Assembly (NCBI RefSeq): GCF_001431415.1
Contig: NZ_LDJI01000009.1
Location: 124,001-188,000 of the forward strand
Reading direction: 5' to 3'
Length of the DNA: 64,000 nucleotides
DNA from: Stenotrophomonas humi
GTDB lineage: Bacteria; Pseudomonadota; Gammaproteobacteria; Xanthomonadales; Xanthomonadaceae
Below are positions 48,353 through 61,000 of this stretch, in pieces (the first letter of the stretch is position 1; every line of letters begins with the position of its first letter). Under the pieces are notes generated by a model that was not told the origin of the DNA, searched no databases, and saw nothing but the letters and a program-made list of their open reading frames with translations. A program made the translations under genes and the position numbers.

Positions 48353-48601
48353 TTACTCGCACCACGCGCGCGCGGCAGAGGCTGCGTTCGCAGAAACCGG
48401 TCCGTCACCATAAAAGCGGCGCAGGCATTCGCGCCCCGGGATGAAATCCCCGCGCCAAGAATCACAGGATTCAAGAACGCCGTGCGCCTTCGTCAGGAGC
48501 TGCGCCTGTGTACGCACGCACGTTTCGTCGACCCGCGCCGTGGACGAACGCCACACCCTATTCCCGGTGGGCCGATGATTGCGGGACGATATCCGCAACA
48601 C
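48353..48601 (-). CDS. Possible small protein between the tRNA-Asn genes
   Basis: 82 residues. Cys-containing and charged (ETCVRTQAQLLTKAHGVLESCDSW, RECLRRFYGDG, AARAWCE). No signal peptide at the given ATG. Could be a fragment of a mobile-element gene left beside the tRNA, or a short unknown gene. Confidence 0.35.
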   Translation of the reverse strand: MLRISSRNHRPTGNRVWRSSTARVDETCVRTQAQLLTKAHGVLESCDSWRGDFIPGRECLRRFYGDGPVSANAASAARAWCE

Positions 48602-48650
48602 GAATGTGTTGATTGCAACGCCATCTCCGCTTCGCCCGATGATCAGGCAA

Positions 48651-48683
48651 AGAAAAAGCCGCGATTTCTCGCGGCTTTTTCAA
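48651..48683 (-). terminator. Intrinsic terminator of tRNA-Asn copy 2
   Basis: AAAAAGCCGCGA-ttt-CTCGCGGCTTTTTC; reads as a terminator on the - strand just past the tRNA. Confidence 0.82.
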
Positions 48684-48687
48684 TATT

Positions 48688-48764
48688 TGGCGCCCGAAGT
48701 TGGACTCGAACCAACGACCCCCTGATTAACAGTCAAGTGCTCTAACCGGCTGAGCTATTCGGGC
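48688..48764 (-). tRNA. tRNA-Asn (GTT anticodon), copy 2
   Basis: 77 nt, encoded CCA, same sequence as copy 1. Convergent with it across about 410 bp, each with its own terminator. Upstream sequences (TAGAAT then CCCC before the 5' end) are also shared. Confidence 0.97.
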
Positions 48765-48788
48765 GGGGACGCGCATTCTATACGCATG

Positions 48789-49259
48789 TTACGCGCGATG
48801 GTAGGGGTGATTGGCCAACATTGCCGCCGCGCGATACAACTGCTCGGCGACAACCAGCCGAACCAACATATGCGGCAAGGTCAGCGGGCCAATCGACCAT
48901 TTTTCATCCGCCATTGCAGACACTTCCGCGGCATGCCCTTCCGGGCCGCCAATCAGAAACGCCAGGTCGCGACCCTGCGAACGCCAGTGCTCCAACCGCT
49001 GCGCCAACTGCTCGGAGCTGAGCTGGCGGCCAGGCACATCCAGCGCCACGACATAAGCATTTTTCGGCAATGCCGCCAGCACACGCTTACCTTCGTCTTC
49101 GATGGCGCGTTTCGGGTCACGGCCCTTGCCGCGCAGGCCTGGCTCGATCTCCACCAACTCAAGCGGCAGCCAATGTGACAAGCGCTTCTGGTACTCGGCA
49201 AACCCCTGCGCCACCCAGGACGGCGCGCGCTCACCGGTGGCAATCAATCGAGCTTTCAT
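48789..49259 (-). CDS. rlmH: 23S rRNA pseudouridine-1915 N3-methyltransferase
   Basis: 156 residues. SPOUT-class methyltransferase: MKARLIATGERAPSWVAQGFAEYQKRL, a trefoil-knot core ending LAFLIGGPEGHAAEV, and C-terminal LPHMLVRLVVAEQLYRAAAMLANHPYHR. Immediately downstream of rsfS, a standard pair. Confidence 0.97.
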   Translation of the reverse strand: MKARLIATGERAPSWVAQGFAEYQKRLSHWLPLELVEIEPGLRGKGRDPKRAIEDEGKRVLAALPKNAYVVALDVPGRQLSSEQLAQRLEHWRSQGRDLAFLIGGPEGHAAEVSAMADEKWSIGPLTLPHMLVRLVVAEQLYRAAAMLANHPYHRA

Positions 49260-49334
49260 GGCGCGACCTCGGCATGGCGTTGAAACGAAGACGGCGCCCT
49301 GCGGCGCCGTCGCGAAGCATGAAGCACAGAACGA

Positions 49335-49751
49335 TCAGCGATCGTCCTGCTCATCATCCTCGTACGCCGACGGCGGCTGGTCACCCACCGTCCACAGGCG
49401 CTCCAGCGCATAGAGCTCGCGCACGCGCGGCAGCATCACGTGGACGATCACATCGCCCAGGTCCACCAGCACCCACTCGGCCTCGCGCTCGCCTTCCACG
49501 CCCAGCGGCATGACGCCGAGGTTCTTGGCAAAGCGCACGACCTCGTCACCGATCGACTTGACGTGACGGGTGGAGGTGCCGGAGACGACAACCATGTAGT
49601 CGGCGACGCTGGATTTGCCACGCACGTCGATCTCGACCGCGTCCCTGGCCTTGAGTTCTTCCAGCGCGGCATGAACGGATGCCAGCAGGGCCGGAACGGA
49701 CGGCGGCGGGCTGGGCAATTGGGTCTTGATGACTTGGGCTTCGATGGTCAA
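49335..49751 (-). CDS. rsfS: Ribosomal silencing factor
   Basis: 138 residues. RsfS (DUF143) core: [64 protein letters not shown]. Blocks subunit joining by binding uL14 in starvation. A somewhat longer acidic C-terminal tail (YEDDEQDDR) is present. Confidence 0.97.
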   Translation of the reverse strand: MTIEAQVIKTQLPSPPPSVPALLASVHAALEELKARDAVEIDVRGKSSVADYMVVVSGTSTRHVKSIGDEVVRFAKNLGVMPLGVEGEREAEWVLVDLGDVIVHVMLPRVRELYALERLWTVGDQPPSAYEDDEQDDR

Positions 49752-49809
49752 AGCAGCAGAACTCGATGAATAAGGGGTCGATTATAGAGAACCCAGCCGA
49801 AACAGGCAT

Positions 49810-50469
49810 TCACGACACTGCATGGCACCCGTACAGGCCCTGAGCCTGAATGTAGTCAGCCACCTTCGCTGGCACCAATGACTGCCACTGACCGCCACTG
49901 GCGATCATGTTCCGTACGGCCGTGGCCGATTCCGTCTGCAGTGGCTGCCGCAGTCGCCAGACCCGCCCGGCAGCGCGGGAAAGCACGCTGATCGAAGGTG
50001 CCCAGGCATCGCGCAGATGGGCCGCCAGCACCGGCGGCAAGGTGCCATCCAGGGCACTCCCCGGCCGCTCGGCCACCACGATATGGGCCAGCTCGAGCAG
50101 GTGCTCCCATTCATGCCATGTGGTCAGTCCCAGCAGGCTGTCCGCGCCCATCAACAACGCCACCGGGCGTGACATCCCGAACTCAGCCCGGATGTCGCGC
50201 AGGGTATCCATGGTCCACGAGGGCACCCCGGGCCGCAGCTCGGCGCGCCGCAGCTCGCGCAGGTCCACGCTGAAGTCCGGCTCATCGGCCGCCGCCAGCG
50301 CCAGCATGTGCGCGCGTTGCCGGGCATCGGCACCGGGCACCGCGCGATGCGGGGGGTCGGCAGCCGGCATCAACCGCACCGGCACCTGAAGCTCCTGTGC
50401 CGCACAGCGGGCGATGGCCAGGTGACCATTGTGAACCGGATCGAAGGTGCCGCCGTAGAACATCAACAT
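49810..50469 (-). CDS. nadD: Nicotinate-nucleotide adenylyltransferase
   Basis: 219 residues from ATG 50469 (MLMFYGGTFDPVHNGHL). HxGH-type motif HNGH and later ATAVRN. Adenylates nicotinate mononucleotide in NAD synthesis. A GTG at 50517, four bases past the holA stop, would add 16 residues (PHSVPAAPVESPPAG); the usual length favours the ATG. Co-transcribed with holA and rsfS. Confidence 0.93.
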   Translation of the reverse strand: MLMFYGGTFDPVHNGHLAIARCAAQELQVPVRLMPAADPPHRAVPGADARQRAHMLALAAADEPDFSVDLRELRRAELRPGVPSWTMDTLRDIRAEFGMSRPVALLMGADSLLGLTTWHEWEHLLELAHIVVAERPGSALDGTLPPVLAAHLRDAWAPSISVLSRAAGRVWRLRQPLQTESATAVRNMIASGGQWQSLVPAKVADYIQAQGLYGCHAVS

Positions 50470-50518
50470 CCCGGCCGGCGGCGATTCGACGGGCGCCGCG
50501 GGTACCGAATGCGGCACG

Positions 50519-51562
50519 TCAGCGCACCCCGCGCGCCAGCAACCGCACCGCGCGCGCTTCAGCCAGAGCGACCAGCAGACGCTCCAGCGCCAACCAGGGG
50601 TCACCGTCGGCGCGCCCCTTGGCCATGCGATCCACTTGCGAGGCTTCGGCCACGAAACGCTCCCAACGGCGCGGATCCGGATGCCGTTGCAACGCGCGCT
50701 TGAAGGGGGCCTGGCGCGATTCCCAGATGCCCTTGGCCTTCATCTCGCCAGCAAGGTTGCCCCCGGCGGCCTGCACCCGTGCCAGGCCCGCGGTGAGCAG
50801 CAGCTCGCGGATCACCATCGGCATCAACGCCGCCACGGCCTCGCCTTCGCCACGCAAGCCGGCGAGCATGCGCAACACCGCCTGCGGCTGGCCGGAGAAG
50901 GCAGCCTCGTTGAGGCGGAACACGTCGTAGCGGGCCGCATCGGCGACCAGCGACTCCATCTTCGCCACGTCCAGCGGCTGGCCATCGGCCAACAACGCCA
51001 GCTTGTCGATCTCCTGCGCGGCGGCCAACAGGTTGCCTTCCACCCGCTCGCTCAGCCGCTGGACGGCGGCCGGATCGGCGCGCAGCCCTTTGGCCCGCAG
51101 CCGCCGCTCGATCCAGTCACCCAGTTCGTGCGGCTTGATGGCCCAGGCCACCGACAGCACGCCTGCCTTCGAAACCGCTTCGGCCCATTTGCCCTGATGT
51201 GCTTTGCTCCACTCGCCAGCGGTGATCAGCAACACCACATCCGGCGGCGGCCGCGCGCAGAAATCGCTGATGACTTCCGCGCCTTCCTTACCCGGCTTGC
51301 CGCTGGGCAGCCGCACTTCCACCAGGCGGCGCGCACTGAACAGACTGGGCGCATTGAAACTGGACGACAGCTGGCTCCAGTCGAAGTCGCGGCCATCGGC
51401 ATCGAACACCTCGCGCTCACCAATACCCTCGGCACGCGCCTTGGCGCGCACCGCATCGGCGGCTTCGATGACCCGCAGCAACTCGGGGCCGGCAATCAAA
51501 TAGACAGGCGCCAGGGCCGAGGAAGCGGCCTGGGTCACCAATTGTTCTGGACGCAGCTCCAT
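50519..51562 (-). CDS. holA: DNA polymerase III delta subunit
   Basis: 347 residues. HolA pattern: MELRPEQL, VYLIAGPELLRVIEAADAVRA, FDADGRDFDWSQL, then VARYDVFRLNEAAF-type core and C-terminal ERLLVALAEARAV. Opens the sliding clamp as part of the loader. Stop is adjacent to nadD. Confidence 0.96.
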   Translation of the reverse strand: MELRPEQLVTQAASSALAPVYLIAGPELLRVIEAADAVRAKARAEGIGEREVFDADGRDFDWSQLSSSFNAPSLFSARRLVEVRLPSGKPGKEGAEVISDFCARPPPDVVLLITAGEWSKAHQGKWAEAVSKAGVLSVAWAIKPHELGDWIERRLRAKGLRADPAAVQRLSERVEGNLLAAAQEIDKLALLADGQPLDVAKMESLVADAARYDVFRLNEAAFSGQPQAVLRMLAGLRGEGEAVAALMPMVIRELLLTAGLARVQAAGGNLAGEMKAKGIWESRQAPFKRALQRHPDPRRWERFVAEASQVDRMAKGRADGDPWLALERLLVALAEARAVRLLARGVR

Positions 51563-51605
51563 TGCCTACTCCTGCCGTTGTGACATCAGGGACACCGGCG
51601 ATGCC

Positions 51606-52190
51606 TCAGCCGGCATCACCCTCGCCTTTGGCACCTTCGACGACAGGCAGCGCATTCTTCTGCTTTTCCATATCGGCGCGGATCACACTGTCGATGCGGC
51701 GCAGGATGGAAGCGGACATTTCCCGGCGCAGTTCATCGGCCAGGATTTCGCGCTCGGTGGTGGTGCCGGTGGCATCTTCCGGCGGCGACACGTAGTCGCG
51801 CGACAGTTCGACCGCCTGCTCCGGCACCAGCACGCTGCCATCGGGCTTGAGGAAGGAGAACACCACGGCATAGCGCAGGCTGTATTCCTGGGCACGGCCC
51901 TGGGAATCGATGGCGATGGGCAGGTCGCCCCAGCGCTCGGAGCGGATCTGCAGACGGGCCAGGCCCGGATCGTCCTTGCCACGTCCCGGCGTTCCATCCT
52001 CACCGACAACGGTGACGCCGGAGGCACGCAGGCCGCGATTGATCAACTTGACCAGCTCGCTGTAGCGGGTCTGGGACTCCACCTTGACGGACGGCATGTC
52101 TGCCGGGAGCGTCAGCCGGTTGCGCAGATGGAAACCGCAGCCGGTCAGGGTCGTGGCAACAAGGATCAGGGCGATCAGATATCGGGTCAT
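51606..52190 (-). CDS. lptE: LPS-assembly lipoprotein LptE
   Basis: 194 residues from ATG 52190. Signal peptide with lipobox LTGC, FHLRN segment after it, and beta strands with RYSELVKLINRGLRA. Plug of the LptD LPS translocon in the outer membrane. The usual leuS-lptE-holA order supports it. Confidence 0.95.
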   Translation of the reverse strand: MTRYLIALILVATTLTGCGFHLRNRLTLPADMPSVKVESQTRYSELVKLINRGLRASGVTVVGEDGTPGRGKDDPGLARLQIRSERWGDLPIAIDSQGRAQEYSLRYAVVFSFLKPDGSVLVPEQAVELSRDYVSPPEDATGTTTEREILADELRREMSASILRRIDSVIRADMEKQKNALPVVEGAKGEGDAG

Positions 52191-52541
52191 GGACACAGTC
52201 TGTAGGAGCCAGCCGGGAGCGGCAATAGAAAACAGCCCCGGATCATCGCGCATTGGAGGTGAGCGGGGATGAAACCGTGCCTTGCCGGTAGCCGTAGGGA
52301 CCGCATGGCAGCTGTTCCTGGCAACGTGCCTGAAGGGGTTGCCGGAGCAGAAGCAGGAGCCCCTCCGCATAAGTTGCGGGCACCTCGCACCGTGTACCAG
52401 CCACGCACAGCACACGTGGCGTTCAGTCATGCACGAGCCAGTGACTCGCAAGCCGCTTGCGGGAGACCGGAGGCCTCCCCCGTCGTCCGCAGGAGAACGA
52501 CACGCCCCCGCCGGTCAAGGGCGGGGGCTCGTCTGGCTGTT
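52191..52541. other. Gap between leuS and lptE with leuS terminator
   Basis: No gene supported. A strong hairpin GCCCCCGCC-ggtcaag-GGCGGGGGC at 52504-52528 lies 14 bp past the leuS stop and probably ends its transcript, although no T run follows. The rest has no clear feature. Confidence 0.6.
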
Positions 52542-55229
<2,688 letters not shown>

Positions 55230-55342
55230 TCATTGCACTCCAATCCGGACCGCACCTGCCTGCGACGATTACCCCCAGGTCATTGATATTCGTGAAGTTT
55301 CATGATCGCCATGGATTCCAGACAGTCCCGGCAAAGTGAGTT

Positions 55343-55942
55343 TCAGCGTCTCGGCAGCAACCGCCACGCACCCAGCAGCCAGACCAGCCAACCGAGGAAC
55401 GCCATCCGCTGGGCCATTGCCACCGGCATGGCCGCCTGGAACAGGAAGGCACTGCAGGCACTCCAGATCGCGCAGACCACGGCCAATGTCGCCAGCGACC
55501 GCCATGGACTTCCCTTGCCGGCCCCCATCCTCAAGGCAATCGCGCCGGCACAGAACGCAACCAACCACAGCAACCAGGCACTGGCATGGAACTGACTGGC
55601 ACGGTTCTCGATATCGTCCACATCCAGCGGCAACAGCCCCATCGCGGCGAAGGCAACGCACGCCAGCAGCAGCATCTGCCCGCCGACCCGCAACGTACGC
55701 GGCGCACTGGCCGGCATGCGCAACACCAGGTCGAACATGGCCAGCGCCGCCAGCAGGCCCGGTACTATGAAACCCACCGCACTGAACAGTTCGCCCCCCG
55801 GTACGCCTCGCGCGCCCAGCAGGGAAATCGGATGGCGCAACTGGTCGTAGCCGTCCAGACGAGCGCCGAACACCATCACGGCGACAACCCAGACCAACGC
55901 TGCAACCGGCCCTGCCCAGGCCAACACTTTCAGTTTCGACAC
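55343..55942 (-). CDS. DUF998 family membrane protein
   Basis: 199 residues from GTG 55942 (VSKLKVLAWAGP). Six hydrophobic spans; family segments YDQLRHPISLLG, FIVPGLLAA, and MGLLPLDVDDIENRASQFHASAW. Inner-membrane protein of unknown function. No ATG lies near the first span, so a GTG start is likely. Confidence 0.75.
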   Translation of the reverse strand: MSKLKVLAWAGPVAALVWVVAVMVFGARLDGYDQLRHPISLLGARGVPGGELFSAVGFIVPGLLAALAMFDLVLRMPASAPRTLRVGGQMLLLACVAFAAMGLLPLDVDDIENRASQFHASAWLLWLVAFCAGAIALRMGAGKGSPWRSLATLAVVCAIWSACSAFLFQAAMPVAMAQRMAFLGWLVWLLGAWRLLPRR

Positions 55943-56430
55943 GCCAACACCCTGCCCGATTGCGGCCGGGACACAGACGTACCGGCTAACGGATGCATTG
56001 TGAGGGCTGCAGGATGCGGCTGCACGATCACGTGATGTGGTGCCGACATTCGCGGAGGGCACGGGGTGCAAGGGAAAGACGCGCGGCCGCGGCCCTGCGT
56101 CTTTTGCAACCGATCAAGCCCCGCAGCGAAAACACCCGCAACCACCTCCAGTGCAGTGCAGCGCACGAGCAGCAATGGGCCAACACACCCTGAACCTCAC
56201 CGAATCCGTCGAGAAAGGAAAGGAGCAAAGCATCAGCCAGCGGGGAGATACGGAACGCCGGCTGCCGCGCCACTCTGCTCCCTTCCTTTCACCACGGATC
56301 AGGCGAAGGAAGTTCGATGTACTCCACCGTGCCTGCGCATGACGCGACTGCCTGGCAGGCGTCTCACGCGCGACAGTTCCGACGGCGGACTGGGGAGGGA
56401 GTGCCGTCGGGCTGCCTGCCGCGCTTTCCA
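55943..56430. other. Intergenic gap between DUF998 and OmpA-like genes
   Basis: 488 bp without a convincing gene. Short open frames have no coding-like pattern. No clear terminator or repeat family was recognised. Confidence 0.5.
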
Positions 56431-57207
56431 TCAACCGCCGATGCCGGAAATCTCCACGCGCCGATTCGGCGCCAGGCATGTCACCAGCGCAGTTCCATTG
56501 GCGCCATCACATTCGACCAGCGGCTCGGTACTGCCCCGCCCTTCGGCACGGATGGAACCGGCGGGAATGCCCTGCTGCACGAGGTACTCACGTACGGTTG
56601 CTGCGCGGCGTTGCGACAGGCCGAGATTGTAGGCATCGCTGCCGATCCGGTCGGTGTAGCCCACGACCACCAGGTTGACCTCGTTCACGCGCGGCCCAAG
56701 GCTGCGCACCACCTCACTCAAACGTGCCTTGCCAGCATCGGCAAGGGTGGCGCTGTCAAAAGCGAACAATGCGTCAGCGGAAATGCGCAGCGGTGCTTCA
56801 GCCGCCGGAGGTGCCGGTGCGGGAGCCGGTGCGGGAGCCGGTTGCAGTAGGGCCGCGCAGCTTTCCGGTTTCCACGATTGCCCGGTGCTGATGCCCCCAT
56901 CACCGAACCGCACCTGGAACTGGCATTGAATGGGCGCCGCACCCACGCTGCCACGGAAATTGAACAGGTAATTCCATTCGTGCACGCCCCACAGGCCTTC
57001 GTTGAAATGCGGCGTACCCAGCAATGACTGCAGTTGCTGCTTGCTCATGCCCGGCGCGTACTGGCGCAGGTTGTCCAGATTCACGTAGGTGCCACCGGCC
57101 GGGTAGGCCCGTGCCGGGTCGGGAAACGCATCATCACGCACCTGCCCTTTGCTGCTGCAGGCCGCCAACGTCACTACCAGTGCAAGTACAGACCATTTCG
57201 TGTTCAT
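56431..57207 (-). CDS. OmpA-family lipoprotein with BamE-like domain
   Basis: 258 residues from ATG 57207. Lipobox LAAC, a BamE/SmpA-like segment (YAPGMSKQQLQSLLGTPHFNEG, WNYLFNFRG), an (AP)n linker encoded by 12-bp DNA repeats, and an OmpA peptidoglycan-binding domain (FAFDSATLADAGKARL, GYTDRIGSDAYNLGLSQRRA, NRRVEI). Lies 71 bp past the adhesin gene, so probably co-transcribed and may anchor or stabilise it at the cell wall. Confidence 0.88.
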   Translation of the reverse strand: MNTKWSVLALVVTLAACSSKGQVRDDAFPDPARAYPAGGTYVNLDNLRQYAPGMSKQQLQSLLGTPHFNEGLWGVHEWNYLFNFRGSVGAAPIQCQFQVRFGDGGISTGQSWKPESCAALLQPAPAPAPAPAPPAAEAPLRISADALFAFDSATLADAGKARLSEVVRSLGPRVNEVNLVVVGYTDRIGSDAYNLGLSQRRAATVREYLVQQGIPAGSIRAEGRGSTEPLVECDGANGTALVTCLAPNRRVEISGIGG

Positions 57208-57277
57208 CACATCCCCCGTGCGCGCAGGCGCAGCTGTCGGGTACCGGCACCCGTGGGTGCCGGCACGTTGTCTGCCG

Positions 57278-60200
57278 TTACCACTGGAAGCCGGCGCCGA
57301 CGGTCACACCGCCATCGCCACGCGTGTTGGCCGAACCGCTGAGCTTGTAGATCCAGCGGCCACCGTCGGTGACACCGGACACGCCCACCGCCATGCTCGA
57401 CTCGCCGTGGAAGGTGCTGGCCGCCATCGACGCCATGCGCTTGCCCGCTTCGGTCGGCTGCGGCAGACCTGCCATCGCCATCGCCGAGGCGACGCCGGCC
57501 GAGGCACGGTCGTCGATGCGCTTCATGTCGCGATTGATGTCGTTGAAGCGTTGATCGGTGTAGTTCTTCGACCAGTCCATGACGTCCCCCAGGCCCTTGT
57601 TGAGTTGAGCAACATTGACCGCATCGGTCGGTGCCACGCCGGTACCCACGTTGTGGATCACGGTGCTGGTGCCGGGGCGACCCATCGTCACGCTGCCGTA
57701 GTTGGTGCTGCCATCGGTGTTCTGGTCGTAGCGCACGGTGCCCTGCTGTGATGCCTGCAACTGGCGTACATTCACCGCATCCGTGGCTTCGGCACCGTCA
57801 GCCACATTGGTGACCTGGCGTTCCGCGCCGACGGCGCCCACCGACACCGTGTTGGCACGGTTCGCGACCGAGCCTGCGCCCAGCGCCACGCTGCCGGCGG
57901 CCGATGCATTGGCACCATCCCCGATGGCCACGGCCTGGGTACCGCTGGCGGTGGCTTGCGGGCCAGCGGCCACGCTGTCCTGGCCGGTCGCCGAGGCCGC
58001 TGCCTTGGTTGAGTTCACGGCGAAGTACGCGTTGCCGGCACCGCCGTTCTGGATGTTGTCGATACGCTTGTTGACGTTGACGATGGAGCCGTCCATCGCT
58101 TCCAGCGCATCGGTGACATTGCCGAAGGTCTGCTGGGTGCTGGCACCGGCAGTGTTGATCGAGGTGACATTGAAGCTCGCCGCGGACCATTGCCCCGTAC
58201 CACTGTTGAACTGCATGGTGCCGCCAATCGCCGAAGCGACCGCATCATTGGTGGCGGCCAGCTGACCGCCGTTGATTGCATCCAGGCTGCCGGTGGTGAC
58301 ACCGCCGGCGGCCACGTTGCGCACGGAAACCGCCGCTCCGGTGCCATCACCGGCCAGGCGTACTTCGTTGGTCGCATTGCCCGAGCCATCGGCGGTGTAC
58401 AGCACCGCCAGCGGGTCGCTGCCGCCCGGGCCGCTGCGCGGCAGCTTGCTCAGGTTGAACAGCGAATCGCTGATGGAGCTGAAGGCCCCGCCGACATCGC
58501 CGAAGCTCAACAGAGAAGCCTGTCCCTGAGCGTTGATGCTGTTGATCTGGTAGTTGGGCGCATTGAGCACGCCACCGTTGAACGTCGCGCCGCCTCCCAG
58601 GTAAGTCGCCAACGCGCTGCCCATGCCGAACAGTTGCCCACCGTTGACCGCCTCCATGCTGCCCGAAGCCACCGCGCCTGCGGCCAGGTTGGCCAACACC
58701 GTGCCGTTCCCGGCCTGCCCCCCGCCCAGCGTCACCTTGCCGTAGTTGACGACACCATTGACGTCTTCGTCGTAAACCACCGCGGCCAGGTCCAGATCGT
58801 TGATCAGGTCCAGCGCGCCGCGCAGCTGCTTGAGGTTGACCGCATCGGTATCCTGGCTGCCGGCGGCGACATGGGTGATCTGCCGCTCGCGCCCCGCCGA
58901 ACCCACCGCCACTTCGCCGATGGACGTCTGCGCGGCGGTCAGGCCGAATGCCGTGTAGTTGTCCTGCCCGCCACGTGCGGCGTCGGACTTGAAGCCCAGC
59001 GCGACACTGTTGGCTTTGTTCGAGGTCGCACCGGCACCGAGCAGGGTCTGTGCATTGGCGGTGCCCTTCGCGCTGTCGCCCACCACCACCGAATGGCCCT
59101 GCCGTGCGTCGTAGTCGGCAGTGGGAACGCCGGTCTTTCCGCCAGCTGCGTCAATGAAAACCTGATCGGCGGTCTGCGCGGCGAGGCGATGCTCGGCGTT
59201 GCTTCCGATCACCACTTCCTTGGAGCCATTGGCAAAGGCACCGTCGCCGATCAGCACCTGGTAGTCCTGTGCGGCAGGTACCGCCCAGCACTTGATCTGC
59301 GCCAACCCCGCCAGATTCAGGCAGTCCGATGCCCAGGCCGGTGCGCCATCCGGCAGCACCAGGCCCAGCAGGCCGCCCGGGTCGCCGTTGTTGATGTTGG
59401 TGATGTAGCTGTCGGAGGTGACGCCACCGATCAGGGTCAGGTGCGAGTTGCCGCCTGTGGCCAAACCGCCCAAACCATTGAGCACCTCGCCCACCGGGCT
59501 CAGATTCACCAACGGCACCCCCAGCACTTCAACCGAAGAGTAGGTCTGCAGCACGTTGGCGCTGTTGACCTTCAGGCTGCCGCTCTGAATGTAGCCATCG
59601 CCACCCAGAATGGAATCCAGCGGGGATTCCACCAGCTGATTCACCGAGCCCACCAGGCCGCCGTTGCCGACGATCAGGCCCGATGGACCCGACGTGACCG
59701 CCGCCGGGCCGGCGTTCGGCACGACCGGATTGCCGGTCAATCCCCCAACCACATTCGACAAACCACCGGTCAGCCCACCGACGACGCCACTGAGCGTATC
59801 GGTCACGCCGGTCACCCCTGAGCCAGCACCGGTGATGCCGCCCAGCGTATTGCCGGTAGCTCCCAGCAACGTGGAGGCCGTGTCGTCCACCGTGCCAAGC
59901 AGATTCTGCACGGTACCGGTGACATCACCATCGGCAAGCGCGCCGGTGGTGTCCTTCAACCCGCCGGTCAGTGCACCCACCGTGTTGGAAAGCCCATTAC
60001 CCAAGGTGCTCGAACCGGTCACACCGCCAACCGCTGCGCCCAGAAGATCGCCAACGCCGTCCAATACCGGCGCAACGCCGTTTACCAGCCCATTCACCAG
60101 CCCGTCCAGCCCCGTGCCCTTGGCAACATCACCGGTCAGTGCCTCCACTGCACCCACCGCGCCGGTCACCGTGTCGCGCACCGGGTTGTTCCCCTCTTCC

Positions 60201-61000
60201 TTGCCCGGCAGCAGTACATTGCCTACACCGGCGACACCGCCACCCAGCTGCTGGGTGACTGAGGCAACCGTCGTGCTGGCGTGTGATGTCAGCGTTTCAA
60301 CGGCAGCCAGCGGCTTGCCGGTAAGTACTTCACCAGTCAGTTCTTTCACCGCACCGGTCGTGGAAGCCAGCGTGCCATGCAGCGGGCTGCCACCCTCCTC
60401 CTTGCCTGGCAACAGCACGTTGGTCAGGCCCTGCAGACCCGAACCCGCATGGGTGAGCGGCCCGACCGTGGCAGTCACCGTCGCATTGGCCGACGCAGCC
60501 AACGGCTTCACCGCGAGTGCGGCATCGGCCACCACCGACAGCGCTGCTGCCGGCGTCGCTGACGGTGCATGTGGCCGCAGCTGCGGCAACGCCGCGCGCA
60601 CGCTGGCTTGTGCGTGTGCCACAGGCGCTGGAGACGACGCCCGCGGCTTGATCGCCAACGCGACCGACGTATCCACCTGCACCAGCGCCGGCAGCTTCAC
60701 CGAGGCATCCAGGGACACCCGGGCATTCACGTCCGGCAACGCGGCGGACACCATCTGCTGCGCGTCGGTGCTGCTGTACTTGGCCACCAGGTCCTGCAGG
60801 TCAGCCAGCTTGGCGTCGGTTGCAGCAGCGGGCCCGGCCATGGCCAGCGCGATCGCGCTGCCCAGGCCAGCCAGGGTCCATGACCCTGCCGGCGACAGCT
60901 TCGACGGACCCGAGCGCTTGCCTTGCACGCTGGCCAGTTCGGAACCCACGACGAATGCATTGAGTGTGCGGTTCCAGACCAATCGGTAGATGCGGTTCAT
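57278..61000 (-). CDS. Trimeric autotransporter adhesin (YadA family)
   Basis: 1240 residues from ATG 61000. Extended signal peptide (MNRIYRLVWNRTLNAFVV). A low-complexity Gly/Thr/Val-rich region follows (about 200-480) with VLLPGKEEG twice, then YadA-like head repeats (GNANAQTLLGAGATSNKANSVALG type), connector and stalk blocks (ITHVAAGSQDTDAVNLKQL, VTNVADGAEATDAVNVRQL), and a C-terminal YadA anchor (GESSMAVGVSGVTDGGRWIYKLSGSANTRGDGGVTVGAGFQW). Exported to the outer membrane as a trimer for adhesion or autoaggregation. Confidence 0.95.
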   Translation of the reverse strand: MNRIYRLVWNRTLNAFVVGSELASVQGKRSGPSKLSPAGSWTLAGLGSAIALAMAGPAAATDAKLADLQDLVAKYSSTDAQQMVSAALPDVNARVSLDASVKLPALVQVDTSVALAIKPRASSPAPVAHAQASVRAALPQLRPHAPSATPAAALSVVADAALAVKPLAASANATVTATVGPLTHAGSGLQGLTNVLLPGKEEGGSPLHGTLASTTGAVKELTGEVLTGKPLAAVETLTSHASTTVASVTQQLGGGVAGVGNVLLPGKEEGNNPVRDTVTGAVGAVEALTGDVAKGTGLDGLVNGLVNGVAPVLDGVGDLLGAAVGGVTGSSTLGNGLSNTVGALTGGLKDTTGALADGDVTGTVQNLLGTVDDTASTLLGATGNTLGGITGAGSGVTGVTDTLSGVVGGLTGGLSNVVGGLTGNPVVPNAGPAAVTSGPSGLIVGNGGLVGSVNQLVESPLDSILGGDGYIQSGSLKVNSANVLQTYSSVEVLGVPLVNLSPVGEVLNGLGGLATGGNSHLTLIGGVTSDSYITNINNGDPGGLLGLVLPDGAPAWASDCLNLAGLAQIKCWAVPAAQDYQVLIGDGAFANGSKEVVIGSNAEHRLAAQTADQVFIDAAGGKTGVPTADYDARQGHSVVVGDSAKGTANAQTLLGAGATSNKANSVALGFKSDAARGGQDNYTAFGLTAAQTSIGEVAVGSAGRERQITHVAAGSQDTDAVNLKQLRGALDLINDLDLAAVVYDEDVNGVVNYGKVTLGGGQAGNGTVLANLAAGAVASGSMEAVNGGQLFGMGSALATYLGGGATFNGGVLNAPNYQINSINAQGQASLLSFGDVGGAFSSISDSLFNLSKLPRSGPGGSDPLAVLYTADGSGNATNEVRLAGDGTGAAVSVRNVAAGGVTTGSLDAINGGQLAATNDAVASAIGGTMQFNSGTGQWSAASFNVTSINTAGASTQQTFGNVTDALEAMDGSIVNVNKRIDNIQNGGAGNAYFAVNSTKAAASATGQDSVAAGPQATASGTQAVAIGDGANASAAGSVALGAGSVANRANTVSVGAVGAERQVTNVADGAEATDAVNVRQLQASQQGTVRYDQNTDGSTNYGSVTMGRPGTSTVIHNVGTGVAPTDAVNVAQLNKGLGDVMDWSKNYTDQRFNDINRDMKRIDDRASAGVASAMAMAGLPQPTEAGKRMASMAASTFHGESSMAVGVSGVTDGGRWIYKLSGSANTRGDGGVTVGAGFQW

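Noticed and set aside
56114-56479. 121-codon open frame on - strand beside the OmpA-like gene
   Set aside because: Overlaps the end of the OmpA-like gene in another frame and has low-quality Arg/Ser-rich sequence.
58190-59821. 543-codon open frame on + strand over the adhesin
   Set aside because: Antisense to coding repeats of the adhesin; repetitive shadow with no domain.
59664-60989. 441-codon open frame on + strand over the adhesin N-terminal part
   Set aside because: Pro/Thr/Ser-rich antisense of the Gly/Thr/Val-rich repeats; no signal or start site.
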